NCBI RefSeq assembly: GCF_000970685.1
Contig: NZ_LAJB01000015.1
Coordinates: 1-64,000, forward strand
Length of the DNA stretch: 64,000 nt
Source of the DNA: Domibacillus indicus
GTDB taxonomy: Bacteria > Bacillota > Bacilli > Bacillales > Domibacillaceae
Direction: 5' to 3'
How positions within the stretch are numbered: the first letter of the stretch is position 1; every line of letters starts with the position of its first letter. Made by a program: the position numbers and the translations under genes. The notes under the pieces are model-generated. The model worked only from the letters and a program-made list of their open reading frames with translations. It was not told the origin of the DNA and did no database searches. Shown piece by piece: positions 53,088-62,195 of the stretch.

Positions 53088-54254
53088 ATGAATGGATTAC
53101 AGTCGAAAACGATTATGATGCTTGGTTCAGGAGAGCTCGGCAAAGAAGTTGTCTTAGAAGCGCAGCGGCTCGGTGTGAAAACGATCGCCGTAGACCGCTA
53201 TGAGGACGCGCCGGCCATGCAGGCGGCTCATTCTTCGCATGTGGTGAATATGCTCGATGGCACAGCGCTTCGTGCACTGATTGAACAGGAAAAGCCGGAT
53301 TTCATCATCCCTGAAATCGAAGCCATTGCAACAGAAACATTAATAGAGATTGAGAAAGAAGGCTTTCAGGTTGTGCCGACTGCAAATGCAGCGAACCTTA
53401 CAATGGACCGGGAAGGCATCCGCCGCCTTGCCAGTGAAACGCTCGGGCTGCCGACAGCAAAATACGAATTTGCCGATACGCTTGATGAGCTGAAAGCAGC
53501 GATAAAAACGATAGGCACTCCGTGTGTGATCAAGCCGATTATGAGTTCATCGGGCAAAGGCCAGAGTATCTGCCGTTCACTGGATGACGCGGAATTCTGC
53601 TGGAATGCCGCGATGGAAGGCGGCCGTGCCCAAAAAACGCGGGTGATCATTGAAGAGTTTATTACCTTTGAATCCGAGATTACGCTGCTGACTGTACGTT
53701 CGGTTTCAGGCACGGCTTACTGTGCACCGATCGGCCATATTCAGCAGGATGGAGATTATATTGAATCATGGCAGCCGCATAATATGACAACAGGCCAGGT
53801 TGAACAGGCAAAGAACATTGCCAAAAAAATTACTGATGCGCTCGGCGGCTTTGGCTTGTTTGGTGTCGAGCTGTTTATAACAAAGAAGGGGGTTTATTTC
53901 AGCGAAGTATCGCCGCGGCCGCATGATACCGGCATGGTAACGATGGCAACGCAGGATTTATCTGAGTTCGCTATTCATATACGTGCTGTCCTTGGCTATC
54001 CGGTTCCGGAGATCCGCCTTCTTTCACCCGGAGCAAGCCGGACAGTAAAAGCATGGGAAGAGAAGTCTTCTTATGAGATCAGCGGCGTTGAAAAAGCGCT
54101 GGAAACACCGGGGACTCAGGTGCGGATTTTTGGCAAGCCGGAAACAAAAACAGGCCGCCGGATGGCGGTCGTCTTAAATGCTGCGCCATCTGTTCAGGAA
54201 GCACGGGAGCTGGCAGAAAAAGCGGCTTCTGCGATTTCGGTAACATACAGCTAA
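53088..54254 (+). CDS. purT: Formate-dependent phosphoribosylglycinamide formyltransferase
   Basis: The 388-residue ATP-grasp enzyme makes formyl-GAR from GAR, formate and ATP in purine synthesis. The N-terminal nucleotide site reads [10 protein letters not shown], the ATP-grasp core has [31 protein letters not shown] in part, and the metal-binding [22 protein letters not shown] precedes the ATG. It is monocistronic, and PurBox-like sites suggest PurR control. Confidence 0.97.
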   Translation: MNGLQSKTIMMLGSGELGKEVVLEAQRLGVKTIAVDRYEDAPAMQAAHSSHVVNMLDGTALRALIEQEKPDFIIPEIEAIATETLIEIEKEGFQVVPTANAANLTMDREGIRRLASETLGLPTAKYEFADTLDELKAAIKTIGTPCVIKPIMSSSGKGQSICRSLDDAEFCWNAAMEGGRAQKTRVIIEEFITFESEITLLTVRSVSGTAYCAPIGHIQQDGDYIESWQPHNMTTGQVEQAKNIAKKITDALGGFGLFGVELFITKKGVYFSEVSPRPHDTGMVTMATQDLSEFAIHIRAVLGYPVPEIRLLSPGASRTVKAWEEKSSYEISGVEKALETPGTQVRIFGKPETKTGRRMAVVLNAAPSVQEARELAEKAASAISVTYS

Positions 54255-54259
54255 AAGAG

Positions 54260-54291
54260 CAGGCCGCCTGGATTTTCAGGCGGCCTGTTTT
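54260..54291. terminator. Terminator of purT
   Basis: CAGGCCGCCTG pairs with CAGGCGGCCTG around a 6-nt loop, followed by TTTTAT; shared with the convergent gene. Confidence 0.9.
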
Positions 54292-54712
54292 ATGAAGCAT
54301 CGGAGGTAAGTGAAGCTAAGATAGCTTTTGTTTCTTCGATTTTTTCTGTGTTGCCCTGTTTTATATATTCATGAAGCTCGCTTAAATAATAATCAAGTGT
54401 CTGATAATGTATTTCTTTAGAAAGGGCTGCTTTTCTTTTTTCGTGCTGCTCGGCGAGAGCGGTAAATTGAATAGACCGATTGAGCCGGTCCAAAACATCC
54501 TCATCCACAATTTTAGCGTAAATTAATTCCATTGTGCTGCGATGGCGGATGAAAGAAAATTGATTATTCGCAGCGGCATGATAAACATTTAAAATCATGG
54601 TGCCGCGGTCAAAGCCCCAGAAAATTAAATAATGCTGCTGTGCCAGCTCATGAACAATGCTTTTTAACTGCTCCTTTGACAAATGAAGAGACAAATTTTT
54701 ATGTTCAATCAT
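54290..54712 (-). CDS. Hypothetical protein, helical
   Basis: The 140-residue soluble protein has a mixed N-terminal half (HYLIFWGFDRGTMILNVYHAA) and a helical, charged C-terminal half (EQHEKRKAALSKEIHYQ onward). No known family is recognised. ATG follows AAGGGGGCTCC. It is convergent to purT and shares its terminator. Confidence 0.68.
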   Translation of the reverse strand: MIEHKNLSLHLSKEQLKSIVHELAQQHYLIFWGFDRGTMILNVYHAAANNQFSFIRHRSTMELIYAKIVDEDVLDRLNRSIQFTALAEQHEKRKAALSKEIHYQTLDYYLSELHEYIKQGNTEKIEETKAILASLTSDAS

Positions 54713-54800
54713 GCTCGGAGCCCCCTTGTTTAGTAAGCGTTTTCATTTATCCTATTATATGCGAAAAGAGGGATCGGGTTCAAGCGAGCGAACCGGGGAA

Positions 54801-55364
54801 TTACCAGTTCGGCCGCTCTTTTTCCTCCAGTTCTTCCGCTGCTGCCTGCAAGTCGTACATAGTGACCATAAAAACAGGGTATTCGGCCGTTTCAGCCCGC
54901 TTGTCCGCTGCTGCTTTTAAAAATTTCGGGGAGCCTTCTCTTTCTTCGTCATAAATGAGCAAAAGAGCATCAGTATGATCAAGGGAAAACTCATCCCGCG
55001 CTCGAAACTGCCAGGGTCCCGAATACGGCTTTTTGGATACAGCGTCCGCGAAGTCCGCCTGGTTCATAATCTGATTGTAATGATCCTGACGTTCTTCTTT
55101 CCAGTTTTTTTCCTGTTCCAGAAAAGGCATAAGCACACCGAGCTTCAAGGCGGGGTATTCTTCTTTTAACAACAGGATCACCTCTGCGCCCCATAATTCA
55201 ACACCCGGCTGCCCGCCGATGATCACCCACTCAAGCCCCTCCTCAATCAAGGCTCTCAGCCGCTGTTCAAGGGCGTATTTAATAACCGAAATTCCCGGGT
55301 GCTTTTGATCCCATATGCCAAGCTCGTGGCTTTTATAGCCGGAAAGTAAAATCGTTTTAAGCAA
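54801..55364 (-). CDS. ypsA: SLOG-fold protein YpsA (DUF1273)
   Basis: The 187-residue protein belongs to the YpsA group of the SLOG/LOG nucleotide-binding superfamily: SGYKSHELGIW at the start, EEGLEWVIIGGQPGVELWGAEVI (in two pieces about residues 34-56) and the Asp-rich LLIYDEEREGSPKF. In Bacillus subtilis YpsA affects division and oxidative stress response. The TTG at 55364 follows GAGGTGG and gives the expected N-terminus; a longer frame upstream overlaps the divergent yfmR leader and is rejected. Confidence 0.9.
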   Translation of the reverse strand: MLKTILLSGYKSHELGIWDQKHPGISVIKYALEQRLRALIEEGLEWVIIGGQPGVELWGAEVILLLKEEYPALKLGVLMPFLEQEKNWKEERQDHYNQIMNQADFADAVSKKPYSGPWQFRARDEFSLDHTDALLLIYDEEREGSPKFLKAAADKRAETAEYPVFMVTMYDLQAAAEELEEKERPNW

Positions 55365-55438
55365 TTCAACCACCTCGCGTTCATTATACATGGAACAATG
55401 GTAAAATAGAAAAAGATCAGCAGGAGAAGGGGAAACGA

Positions 55439-57319
55439 ATGAAAGTTTTAACAATAGAAAGCTTAACAAAAACATTAGGTGAAAAAACACTATTTAACGA
55501 TCTGTCATTTTCGATCGCAGAAGGAGATAAAGTGGGAGTGCTCGGTATCAATGGCACCGGCAAATCAACGCTGCTCAATGTAATCGCCGGGCTTGATGAT
55601 TATGATTCAGGCAAAAAAGATCATCCAAATGACTATTCTATTTCCTATTTATCTCAAAACCCGAATTTCGATGAAAGCCTGACCATCATGGAATATATGT
55701 ACGCAAGCCAATCAGCCGTATTTAATGCGATTCAAGAATACGAGGAGGCCCTGCTCCGCCTGCAGGAAAAGCCGGCAGATGAAGCAGGGCAGCAGGAGCT
55801 GATGAAACAGCAGCAAAAAATGGATGATCTCGGCGCCTGGGATACAAGCGCCGAGGCGAAAACCATTTTAACAAAGCTTGGCCTGCCCGAGTTTACCCGC
55901 AGGCTGTCCGAGCTCTCCGGCGGTCAGAAAAAGCGGGCTGCCCTGGCAAAAACGCTTATTGAAGCAGCCGATTTGCTTATTCTGGATGAGCCGACCAACC
56001 ACCTTGACTATGACAGCATTAAATGGCTGCAGGAATACTTGAAAAAATCGCCAAAAGCTGTTTTGTTTGTGACACATGACCGTTATTTTCTAGATGAAGT
56101 GGCGAATAAAGTCTGGGAGCTCGAGCGCGGCAGGCTCCATGAATACAAAGGAAACTATGCAGATTTCCTGGAATCAAAAGCCATCCGCGAAGAAAATGAA
56201 GCACTTGAACAAAGCAAAAAAGAAAGCCTGTTTAAAAAAGAGCTTGCCTGGATGCGCAAAGGCGCCAAAGCGCGGACAACCAAACAAAAAGCCCGTATTC
56301 AGCGGTTTGAAGCGCTCGATGCGGATGTGAAAAACAAAACGCAGAGCGCGTCACTTGAAATGGACCTGGGAGGGGCACGCCTTGGCAAAAAGGTGCTGGA
56401 GGTAAAGCATCTTCAAAAATCCTTTGGCAGCCAGGTCATTCTGTTCGATTTTTCATTTCTGTTTAAGCGTGGTGACCGGGTCGGCATCGTCGGACGCAAC
56501 GGCAGCGGAAAATCAACGCTCCTAAATATGATTGCCGGCCGCGAGCCTGTGGATGCGGGAGAGCTGGATCTGGGGCAGACGGTAAGGGTCGGCTATTATA
56601 CGCAGGAAAATGAAGATATGGACGAAAGCAAGCGCATGATTGAGTACATCCGGGAAACAGCGGAATCGATTGAGCTGAAAGACGGCAGCTTTATTTCAGC
56701 CGCGCAGATGCTGGAGAAGTTTTTATTCCCAATGCACACTCATGGAACGCTGATCCGCAAACTGTCCGGCGGGGAAAAGCGGCGCCTTTATCTGCTGAAT
56801 ATTTTAATGTCGTCTCCAAATGTTTTACTTTTGGATGAACCGACCAATGATCTGGACACGCAAACACTGACCATTCTGGAAGACTATCTGGAACACTTTC
56901 CAGGTGTTGTGATCACAGTGTCCCATGACCGTTATTTTCTTGACAAAGTGTGCAGCCAGCTTTTTGTTTTTAAAGGGAACGGTGCGGTAGATCACTACTA
57001 TGGCATTTATTCCGATTTTCTGGAAGAACAGCAGGAAGAGGCTTCTGCGTTAGAGGCGAAGCCAAAAGCCCCGGCTGCTCCGCCGCGCCCTGAGCGGAAA
57101 AAGAAAATGTCGTATTCAGAAACACGGGAATGGGAAACCATTGAGGATGACATGGAAGCGGTCGAACAGCGGATCGCTGCCATAACGGAGGAAATGGGAA
57201 CAGCCGGCAGCGATTTTGAAAAATTAAACAGCCTGATGGCAGAAGAGACTGCTTTAAAAGAGAAACTTGAGTATATGCTGGAGCGGTGGGAGTATCTCGC
57301 CGAAAAAGCGGAAGGGTAA
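55439..57319 (+). CDS. yfmR: ABC-F ATPase YfmR (Uup type)
   Basis: The 626-residue protein has two ABC domains joined by the P-site-tRNA-interaction linker. Walker A motifs are GINGTGKST (about residues 36-44) and GRNGSGKST; signatures LSGGQKKRA and LSGGEKRR; Walker B ILDEPTNHLD and LLDEPTNDLD. The C-terminal coiled coil (about 555-620) marks Uup/YfmR. YfmR acts on stalled ribosomes with EF-P in Bacillus subtilis. Start ATG follows AGAAGGGGAAACGA. Confidence 0.95.
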   Translation: MKVLTIESLTKTLGEKTLFNDLSFSIAEGDKVGVLGINGTGKSTLLNVIAGLDDYDSGKKDHPNDYSISYLSQNPNFDESLTIMEYMYASQSAVFNAIQEYEEALLRLQEKPADEAGQQELMKQQQKMDDLGAWDTSAEAKTILTKLGLPEFTRRLSELSGGQKKRAALAKTLIEAADLLILDEPTNHLDYDSIKWLQEYLKKSPKAVLFVTHDRYFLDEVANKVWELERGRLHEYKGNYADFLESKAIREENEALEQSKKESLFKKELAWMRKGAKARTTKQKARIQRFEALDADVKNKTQSASLEMDLGGARLGKKVLEVKHLQKSFGSQVILFDFSFLFKRGDRVGIVGRNGSGKSTLLNMIAGREPVDAGELDLGQTVRVGYYTQENEDMDESKRMIEYIRETAESIELKDGSFISAAQMLEKFLFPMHTHGTLIRKLSGGEKRRLYLLNILMSSPNVLLLDEPTNDLDTQTLTILEDYLEHFPGVVITVSHDRYFLDKVCSQLFVFKGNGAVDHYYGIYSDFLEEQQEEASALEAKPKAPAAPPRPERKKKMSYSETREWETIEDDMEAVEQRIAAITEEMGTAGSDFEKLNSLMAEETALKEKLEYMLERWEYLAEKAEG

Positions 57320-57324
57320 AAAAA

Positions 57325-57350
57325 AGAGCTTCTGACTTTTCAGAAGCTCC
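57325..57350. terminator. Terminator hairpin, left duplicate
   Basis: GAGCTTCTGA pairs with TCAGAAGCTC just after yfmR. It lacks a T run and passes directly into repeat copy C. It differs at one base in 26 from the hairpin at 57485-57510. Confidence 0.75.
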
Positions 57351-57484
57351 AAGAGTAGAGACAAAGTTAGAAAGCAGGCTGAATGAAAACGCCTGTCTTT
57401 CCAAGAACGCGGCCGGCCTTTTTGGGGCCATGATCATTCACAGCCGGTAAGTGACGCCGAAAGCGGACGTTTGCCAACAGCCTG
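57351..57484 (-). repeat. Interspersed intergenic repeat, copy C
   Basis: On the minus strand this 134-nt unit reads CAGGCTGTTGGCAAACGTCC near its start and ends with a CTAACTTTGTCTCTACTCTT block. It aligns almost throughout with copy B at 19911-20060, which has an extra block of about 18 nt. It is bracketed by two near-identical terminator hairpins (57325-57350 and 57485-57510). Confidence 0.85.
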
Positions 57485-57516
57485 AGAGCTTCTGATTTTT
57501 CAGAAGCTCCTTTTTT
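57485..57516 (+). terminator. Terminator hairpin of yfmR, right duplicate
   Basis: GAGCTTCTGA pairs with TCAGAAGCTC and is followed by T6. It is the functional-looking terminator; the left duplicate has lost its T run. Confidence 0.8.
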
Positions 57517-57525
57517 GTAGAGAGA

Positions 57526-58218
57526 TTACCTGACAATCGTCGCCCGCCAGCTGCCGCCGCCCCGGTCACAGGTGAATTGTCCAGAGACTGTTCTGCCGTC
57601 ACCGGACAGTGTGCCTCGATAATCACAATTGTTTCCGTCGCTGCTGTTCCGCCGTGCCACCCGTACAGTATTGCCATCAATAGAAATGCTCAGCACCGCT
57701 GTTACATCCTGCTGCCCGGGCTGAGTCCAGCGGGCATCAAAAATATTGCTGTTTCCGCGCCTCGTCCATACCCCCGTCCAGCCGCCTTCCTGTTCGTTCC
57801 ATCTTCTGCCCAGGCGGTCTTCAGGCTGATCACGCCGCTCAATAACCGCACTCCATGAGCCGCCGCCGCGATTGCAGATGTTTTGGCCGCTTGCTGTTCT
57901 TCCATTTGAACCGAATATTCCTGTGTAATTGCAATTATTTCCATCGCTGCTGTTTCGGCGCAAAATAAAAATATAAGGGCCGGATGTGTAGATTGTCAAT
58001 ACCGCCGTAATGTCGGGCTGTCCTGCCTGTGACCACCTTCCATCAAATACATTGCTGTTTCCTCTGCGTGTCCATACGCCGCGCCAGCTGCCTTCCTGCA
58101 CAATCCAGCGCCGCCCCAGGCCGTAGGGCTGCTGCTGTACAGGCACCACATTGGCAGGGACAGCATCAAAGGGAACAACATTGAATCCGGGGTAAAATGA
58201 ATGCCAGTATGGATACAT
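57526..58218 (-). CDS. Protein with two tandem copies of a Trp/Gly-rich domain
   Basis: The 230-residue protein has a short Pro/aromatic N-terminus (MYPYWHSFYPGFNVVPFD) without signal peptide, then two homologous domains of about 90 residues (about 38-132 and 137-230). Each has GRRW-EQEG-W-GVWTRRGNSN, RRNSSDGNNC, a central GRT-SGQ and a Cys-RGGGSW end, with two Cys per copy. The start lies after GGAGGAAAAAAGC. I do not know the family; a surface or spore-coat role is only a guess from the N-terminus. Confidence 0.75.
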   Translation of the reverse strand: MYPYWHSFYPGFNVVPFDAVPANVVPVQQQPYGLGRRWIVQEGSWRGVWTRRGNSNVFDGRWSQAGQPDITAVLTIYTSGPYIFILRRNSSDGNNCNYTGIFGSNGRTASGQNICNRGGGSWSAVIERRDQPEDRLGRRWNEQEGGWTGVWTRRGNSNIFDARWTQPGQQDVTAVLSISIDGNTVRVARRNSSDGNNCDYRGTLSGDGRTVSGQFTCDRGGGSWRATIVR

Positions 58219-58436
58219 GCTTTTTTCCTCCATTTTCAAAATGAAATCCTTCCTCCTTATGATATGCCGGGAAGCGGAAACGGGAACAAAACGAGCAGCC
58301 CGCAGTGGCGGGGAGATTAACAGGGAGAAGGAGAGATAGAAAAAGTCGACAAAACTTGCTAAAAAAATCGGTTTTCGTTTGACATGTTTTTCTTTTTTGG
58401 CACGGTATGATAAAAGAAAAAAAGGTGAGTGGGAGA

Positions 58437-58634
58437 ATGAACCGGAAGATAAACTGGTGCTGCAGCAAATGTCAAAAGCCAATACTTGCAAACGATTTGA
58501 TTGCCTGGACTAAAAAAGAAACGCTCGTTCATTTAATTTGCGACGCTTCACAATTGATGGAAGGTGTCCACTATATCGGACGTGCAGAAGAAGTAATGAA
58601 CGAAAAAGAGGCGCCCGGCCGGCACCACGCTTGA
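58437..58634 (+). CDS. 65-residue protein with Cys motif
   Basis: The short protein begins MNRKINWCCSKCQKPI, with Cys8, Cys9 and Cys12 and a later Cys near residue 35 that could form a small zinc site. GGTGAGTGGGAGA precedes the ATG at 58437. It is not recognised, and no neighbour suggests a role. Confidence 0.55.
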   Translation: MNRKINWCCSKCQKPILANDLIAWTKKETLVHLICDASQLMEGVHYIGRAEEVMNEKEAPGRHHA

Positions 58635-59036
58635 ATAGAAATATAACTGTACCGCTTCGCTTCATATCAACAAGGAATCAGCCGCACTCAGACATGTATG
58701 CGTTTAAAACGACCGGTGTTGCTGCCGGCTGATAAGTCTTGTTCTTCAAACCTATCCAAATCTTTTTGTATCCGCTTACAAACCATCATTTTTGATGGTT
58801 TTTTCCGCTTATCCGGCACACCTCAAAACGGCACTATTCCCTTTGTTTTTCGTAAAAAATAATTTACTTTTTATTCCAATAATATAGACTTAATTGATTA
58901 TTTGCTTATCCAATAAACCGGCCAAAAGATTCGTGTTTCCAGCAGAAAGGCCGTTCTGCATTTATCTTTTCTTACGTTCCCTCTATAATAGGAAAATATA
59001 TGAAAAAATGTATTGGATGGAAACGAGGGACTTAGG
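58635..59036. other. Intergenic region before the hscC-like operon
   Basis: The 402 nt contain a hairpin with T run at 58781-58804 (separately listed), then AT-rich sequence with a TATAAT (58984-58989) about 50 nt before the Hsp70 start that is probably the operon promoter -10. No CIRCE element (TTAGCACTC-N9-GAGTGCTAA) is present. Confidence 0.5.
58781..58804 (+). terminator. Intrinsic terminator
   Basis: AACCATCA pairs with TGATGGTT around a T4 loop, followed by TTTTTCC. It probably closes the 65-residue protein gene 150 nt upstream. Confidence 0.65.
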
Positions 59037-60740
59037 ATGACAACCATCGGAATTGATTTAGGGACATCAAACAGCCTTGTGGCTTACTGGGGAGAAAAGG
59101 GGCCGGTCATTATCCCCAATATATTGGGCGAACGGCTGACGCCTTCTGTAGTGAGCCTGGGCGAGAATGGGGAAATGCTTGTCGGGGAAATTGCAAAAGA
59201 GCGGCTTATTACACACCCGGCTAATACGGCGGCGGTTTTTAAGCGCCACATGGGAACAGAGAAGCATTATTCGTTGGGCTCCTATCATTTTTCTCCCGAA
59301 GAACTTTCTTCCTTTGTGTTAAAGGCACTTAAACAAGATGCGGAAGCTTTCCTGGGGGAGGAAGTGACAGAGGCGGTTATCAGTGTACCTGCTTATTTCA
59401 ATGACCGGCAGCGAAAAGCAACCCGGAAGGCAGCCGAGCTTGCCGGCCTCCAGGTGGAACGGTTAATCAGCGAGCCGACAGCGGCAGCGATTGCTTACGG
59501 GCTTCATGAAGCACAGAGTGAAACAAAGTTTCTCGTATTTGATTTAGGCGGCGGTACATTTGATGTGTCCATTCTTGAATTATTTGAAGGAATCATGGAA
59601 GTAAAGTCCATTGCGGGTGACAACTTTTTAGGAGGAGAAGACTTTACGGCTCTTCTTTCGGACTGGTTTATGGAAGTGAACGGGCTAAAGCGGGAAGAGC
59701 TGCTGCCAGCACAGCTTGCTTCCATATGGAAGCAGGCGGAAGAATGCAAAAAGAAGCTTGGCGGCCAGCAGTCTGCTGTTATTCGACTGCAGATAGAAGG
59801 AGAGATGATTCAGTCTTCCATTACCCGCACCCAATTTGAAAAGCTTGCACAGCCGCTTTTATTGCGGCTTCGCCAGCCGATCGAGCGGGCGCTGCATGAC
59901 GCGGGCATTCATCCAACAGAAATTGATTCGGTTGTTTTAATTGGCGGCGCTACCAGAATGCCTATTATTAAAAATGTGACTGGAAAATTATTCGGCCGGC
60001 TCCCACTGGGAATCATTCATCCGGATGAAGCGGTGGCACTGGGCACTGCCGTACAGGCCGCCTTAAAAGAGCGGAACGAAACGGTGGAAGAGCTGATCCT
60101 GACAGATGTCTGCCCTTATTCACTGGGAACCAGTGTTGCCAAACAGATTAAGCCGGATGAGTATGAGCCGGGACATTATTTGCCAATTATTGAAAGAAAT
60201 ACACCCATTCCAGTCAGCAAGGTGGAAAGGCTGTACACAGTGTCTGATTTCCAGACCGCGCTCAAGATTGATATTTATCAGGGTGAAAGCCGGCATGTAA
60301 AAAACAATTTAAAGCTTGGCGAGATTTCTGTGGAGGTAGAACGGGCTCCTGCGGGCGAGCAGTTCATTGATGTCCGCTATACATATGATATAAACGGGCT
60401 TCTGGAAGTGGAAGTCACCATTGTAAAAACGGGCGAGAAAAAAAGAGTGCTGGTAGAACAAAATCCCGGCAGCCAGACACAGGAAGAAATAGAGGCACGC
60501 ATGAAAGAGCTGCAGGCAATCAAAATTCATCCGCGGGAACGGACAGAAAACCGGCTGCTTCTGGCAAAAGGAGAGCGTTTCTATGAAGAATCATTAGGCG
60601 AAAAAAGACAAAGAGCCGCAGCTGTACTGGACTGGTTTGAGCGGATACTCGCAAGCCAGGACGAGCAGGATATCCGGCATGCTGCCGAGCGTTTCAAGCA
60701 GGAGCTGTCACTGCTTGAAAGGTGGGACGGCTTCGAATGA
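59037..60740 (+). CDS. hscC: HscC-like Hsp70 chaperone
   Basis: The 567-residue protein is a shortened Hsp70. The ATPase domain has IGIDLGTSNSLVAYWG, VISVPAYFNDRQRKATRKAA in two parts, VFDLGGGTFDVSILEL and LIGGATRMPII. The substrate-binding domain (about 375-490) is present but the helical lid is short, as in Escherichia coli HscC (556 residues), and the EEVD-type tail is absent. It is not DnaK: no grpE, dnaJ or CIRCE nearby. ATG 59037 follows GAGGGACTTAGG. Its stop overlaps the J-protein start by 4 nt. Confidence 0.9.
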   Translation: MTTIGIDLGTSNSLVAYWGEKGPVIIPNILGERLTPSVVSLGENGEMLVGEIAKERLITHPANTAAVFKRHMGTEKHYSLGSYHFSPEELSSFVLKALKQDAEAFLGEEVTEAVISVPAYFNDRQRKATRKAAELAGLQVERLISEPTAAAIAYGLHEAQSETKFLVFDLGGGTFDVSILELFEGIMEVKSIAGDNFLGGEDFTALLSDWFMEVNGLKREELLPAQLASIWKQAEECKKKLGGQQSAVIRLQIEGEMIQSSITRTQFEKLAQPLLLRLRQPIERALHDAGIHPTEIDSVVLIGGATRMPIIKNVTGKLFGRLPLGIIHPDEAVALGTAVQAALKERNETVEELILTDVCPYSLGTSVAKQIKPDEYEPGHYLPIIERNTPIPVSKVERLYTVSDFQTALKIDIYQGESRHVKNNLKLGEISVEVERAPAGEQFIDVRYTYDINGLLEVEVTIVKTGEKKRVLVEQNPGSQTQEEIEARMKELQAIKIHPRERTENRLLLAKGERFYEESLGEKRQRAAAVLDWFERILASQDEQDIRHAAERFKQELSLLERWDGFE

Positions 60741-62179
60741 CATATTGGGATATTCTTGGCATTGAACCGGTAGATGACCCCTCCACCGTCAAAAAAGCAT
60801 ATGCAAAAAAGCTGAAGCTTCATCATCCTGAAGATGACCCGGAAGGCTATCAGCGGCTCCGGGAAGCTTATGATGCCATTAGAAAACAATTAAAAAAGGG
60901 GCTTAGCCGGATCCCGGAAAAACAACAGGCCGCACCGGCGCAGACGGAGCAGGCACCAGTGATGACTGCCATACTTGAGCCGGAGAAGGCCGGGGGTCGT
61001 GAAGACAGCGAAGAAACGGTCAATGCTTTTATATCTAAAGTATTGGAGCTGTATAGGGATGTGCCGCAGCGGCTTCAGCTGGACAGCTGGATCAATCTCC
61101 TGAACGAGCCGGCTTTATGGGATTGGTCTTTTAAAAAGAAAGCCGGCACTCAGCTGTTTGTATTTTTAAAAGAGCACCCGCTGCTGCCAAAGGATGTCTG
61201 GCTGCTGCTTGAAGAAAGCTTTCAGTGGCGCGAGTCCATTCCTGAATATATGCTGGATAACGACCCAGATCTTTTTAGGTTTTGGACAAGCTATCAAAAA
61301 TATTTTGGTCCTTATCCGTCCTTTTCCTTTGAAGAGATTGCCCGGCAGGAAGGAGTGGACGCAGATGCGTTTCTTCAAAAACGTGAATACGCCCTGGATG
61401 CGTTTCTTGCCGGCCGCCTGACAGAAGCCAGACTCGCTGCAGAAGAAGCTTTTTCTCTTTTTTCGGAAGATCCTGACCTGCTGAGGCTTCATGGAGAAAT
61501 CTACATACAGCTGGGCGAATATGAACAAGGTGCTTTGCTTTATGAGCAGTATCTTAAATCGAGGCCGGAAGACAAAGAAGCAGTGCTGGCACTGGCTCGT
61601 ACGGAGTATGCCAGAGGGAACTGGAAAAAGACGGCTTCTTTATGCGAGGAATTAACCAATTTTTCGCAGCACCCCGGTGTATTGAGCCTGCAGGCCAAAT
61701 GCCAGCTGAAAGAAAAAGAAGCAGAAAAAACGCTTTGTATCTGGAAGGACATTCAGAAAAAGTGTTCTTATGATGCGGAAAGCTTTGTTTATTTAACGAA
61801 ACTTCACGCGTATATACGGGATCACCGGCTCAAGCTTAAACGAACACCCGGACTGCCCGCCCGGCGTGAGACGAAAGCGGCGCTTATGAAAACCTCTCCT
61901 GCTGCACGTGCCGGCCTTTTTTGCCGGTTTGTTTTTGAAGGCTTTAACTCCTTCCTCGCTATTTTAATGATTGTCAGCTGGATTGGGGTGTTAAAAACCG
62001 CATATGGAAGCAACCCGTTCGAGTTTATGCTGCTTATTATAGGCTCCCTGCTGTTTCCCAATGTTTCACTCAGCTTTATCGATTCAAAAGCCCCTTTTAT
62101 TTGGCTGGCCCTATTCAGCTGGGGTTTCTATTATTTAGCCCGTTCGATATTCCGTGCTCTCAGGGCGGTACGATATTAG
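60737..62179 (+). CDS. Membrane-anchored J-domain protein with HPE motif and TPR region
   Basis: The 480-residue protein starts with a short J domain (residues 1-50): TYWDILGIE, then KKAYAKKLKLHHPEDDPEGY. The HPD that contacts Hsp70 is HPE here (30-32). A TPR-like helical region follows (about 215-345), and three hydrophobic helices near the C-terminus (about 395-475) anchor it in the membrane. This resembles DjlB/DjlC, the HscC partners of Escherichia coli, which also end in membrane segments. It overlaps hscC by 4 nt, so coupled translation is likely. Confidence 0.87.
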   Translation: MTYWDILGIEPVDDPSTVKKAYAKKLKLHHPEDDPEGYQRLREAYDAIRKQLKKGLSRIPEKQQAAPAQTEQAPVMTAILEPEKAGGREDSEETVNAFISKVLELYRDVPQRLQLDSWINLLNEPALWDWSFKKKAGTQLFVFLKEHPLLPKDVWLLLEESFQWRESIPEYMLDNDPDLFRFWTSYQKYFGPYPSFSFEEIARQEGVDADAFLQKREYALDAFLAGRLTEARLAAEEAFSLFSEDPDLLRLHGEIYIQLGEYEQGALLYEQYLKSRPEDKEAVLALARTEYARGNWKKTASLCEELTNFSQHPGVLSLQAKCQLKEKEAEKTLCIWKDIQKKCSYDAESFVYLTKLHAYIRDHRLKLKRTPGLPARRETKAALMKTSPAARAGLFCRFVFEGFNSFLAILMIVSWIGVLKTAYGSNPFEFMLLIIGSLLFPNVSLSFIDSKAPFIWLALFSWGFYYLARSIFRALRAVRY

Positions 62180-62195
62180 AAAGAGGAGGGAAAAC

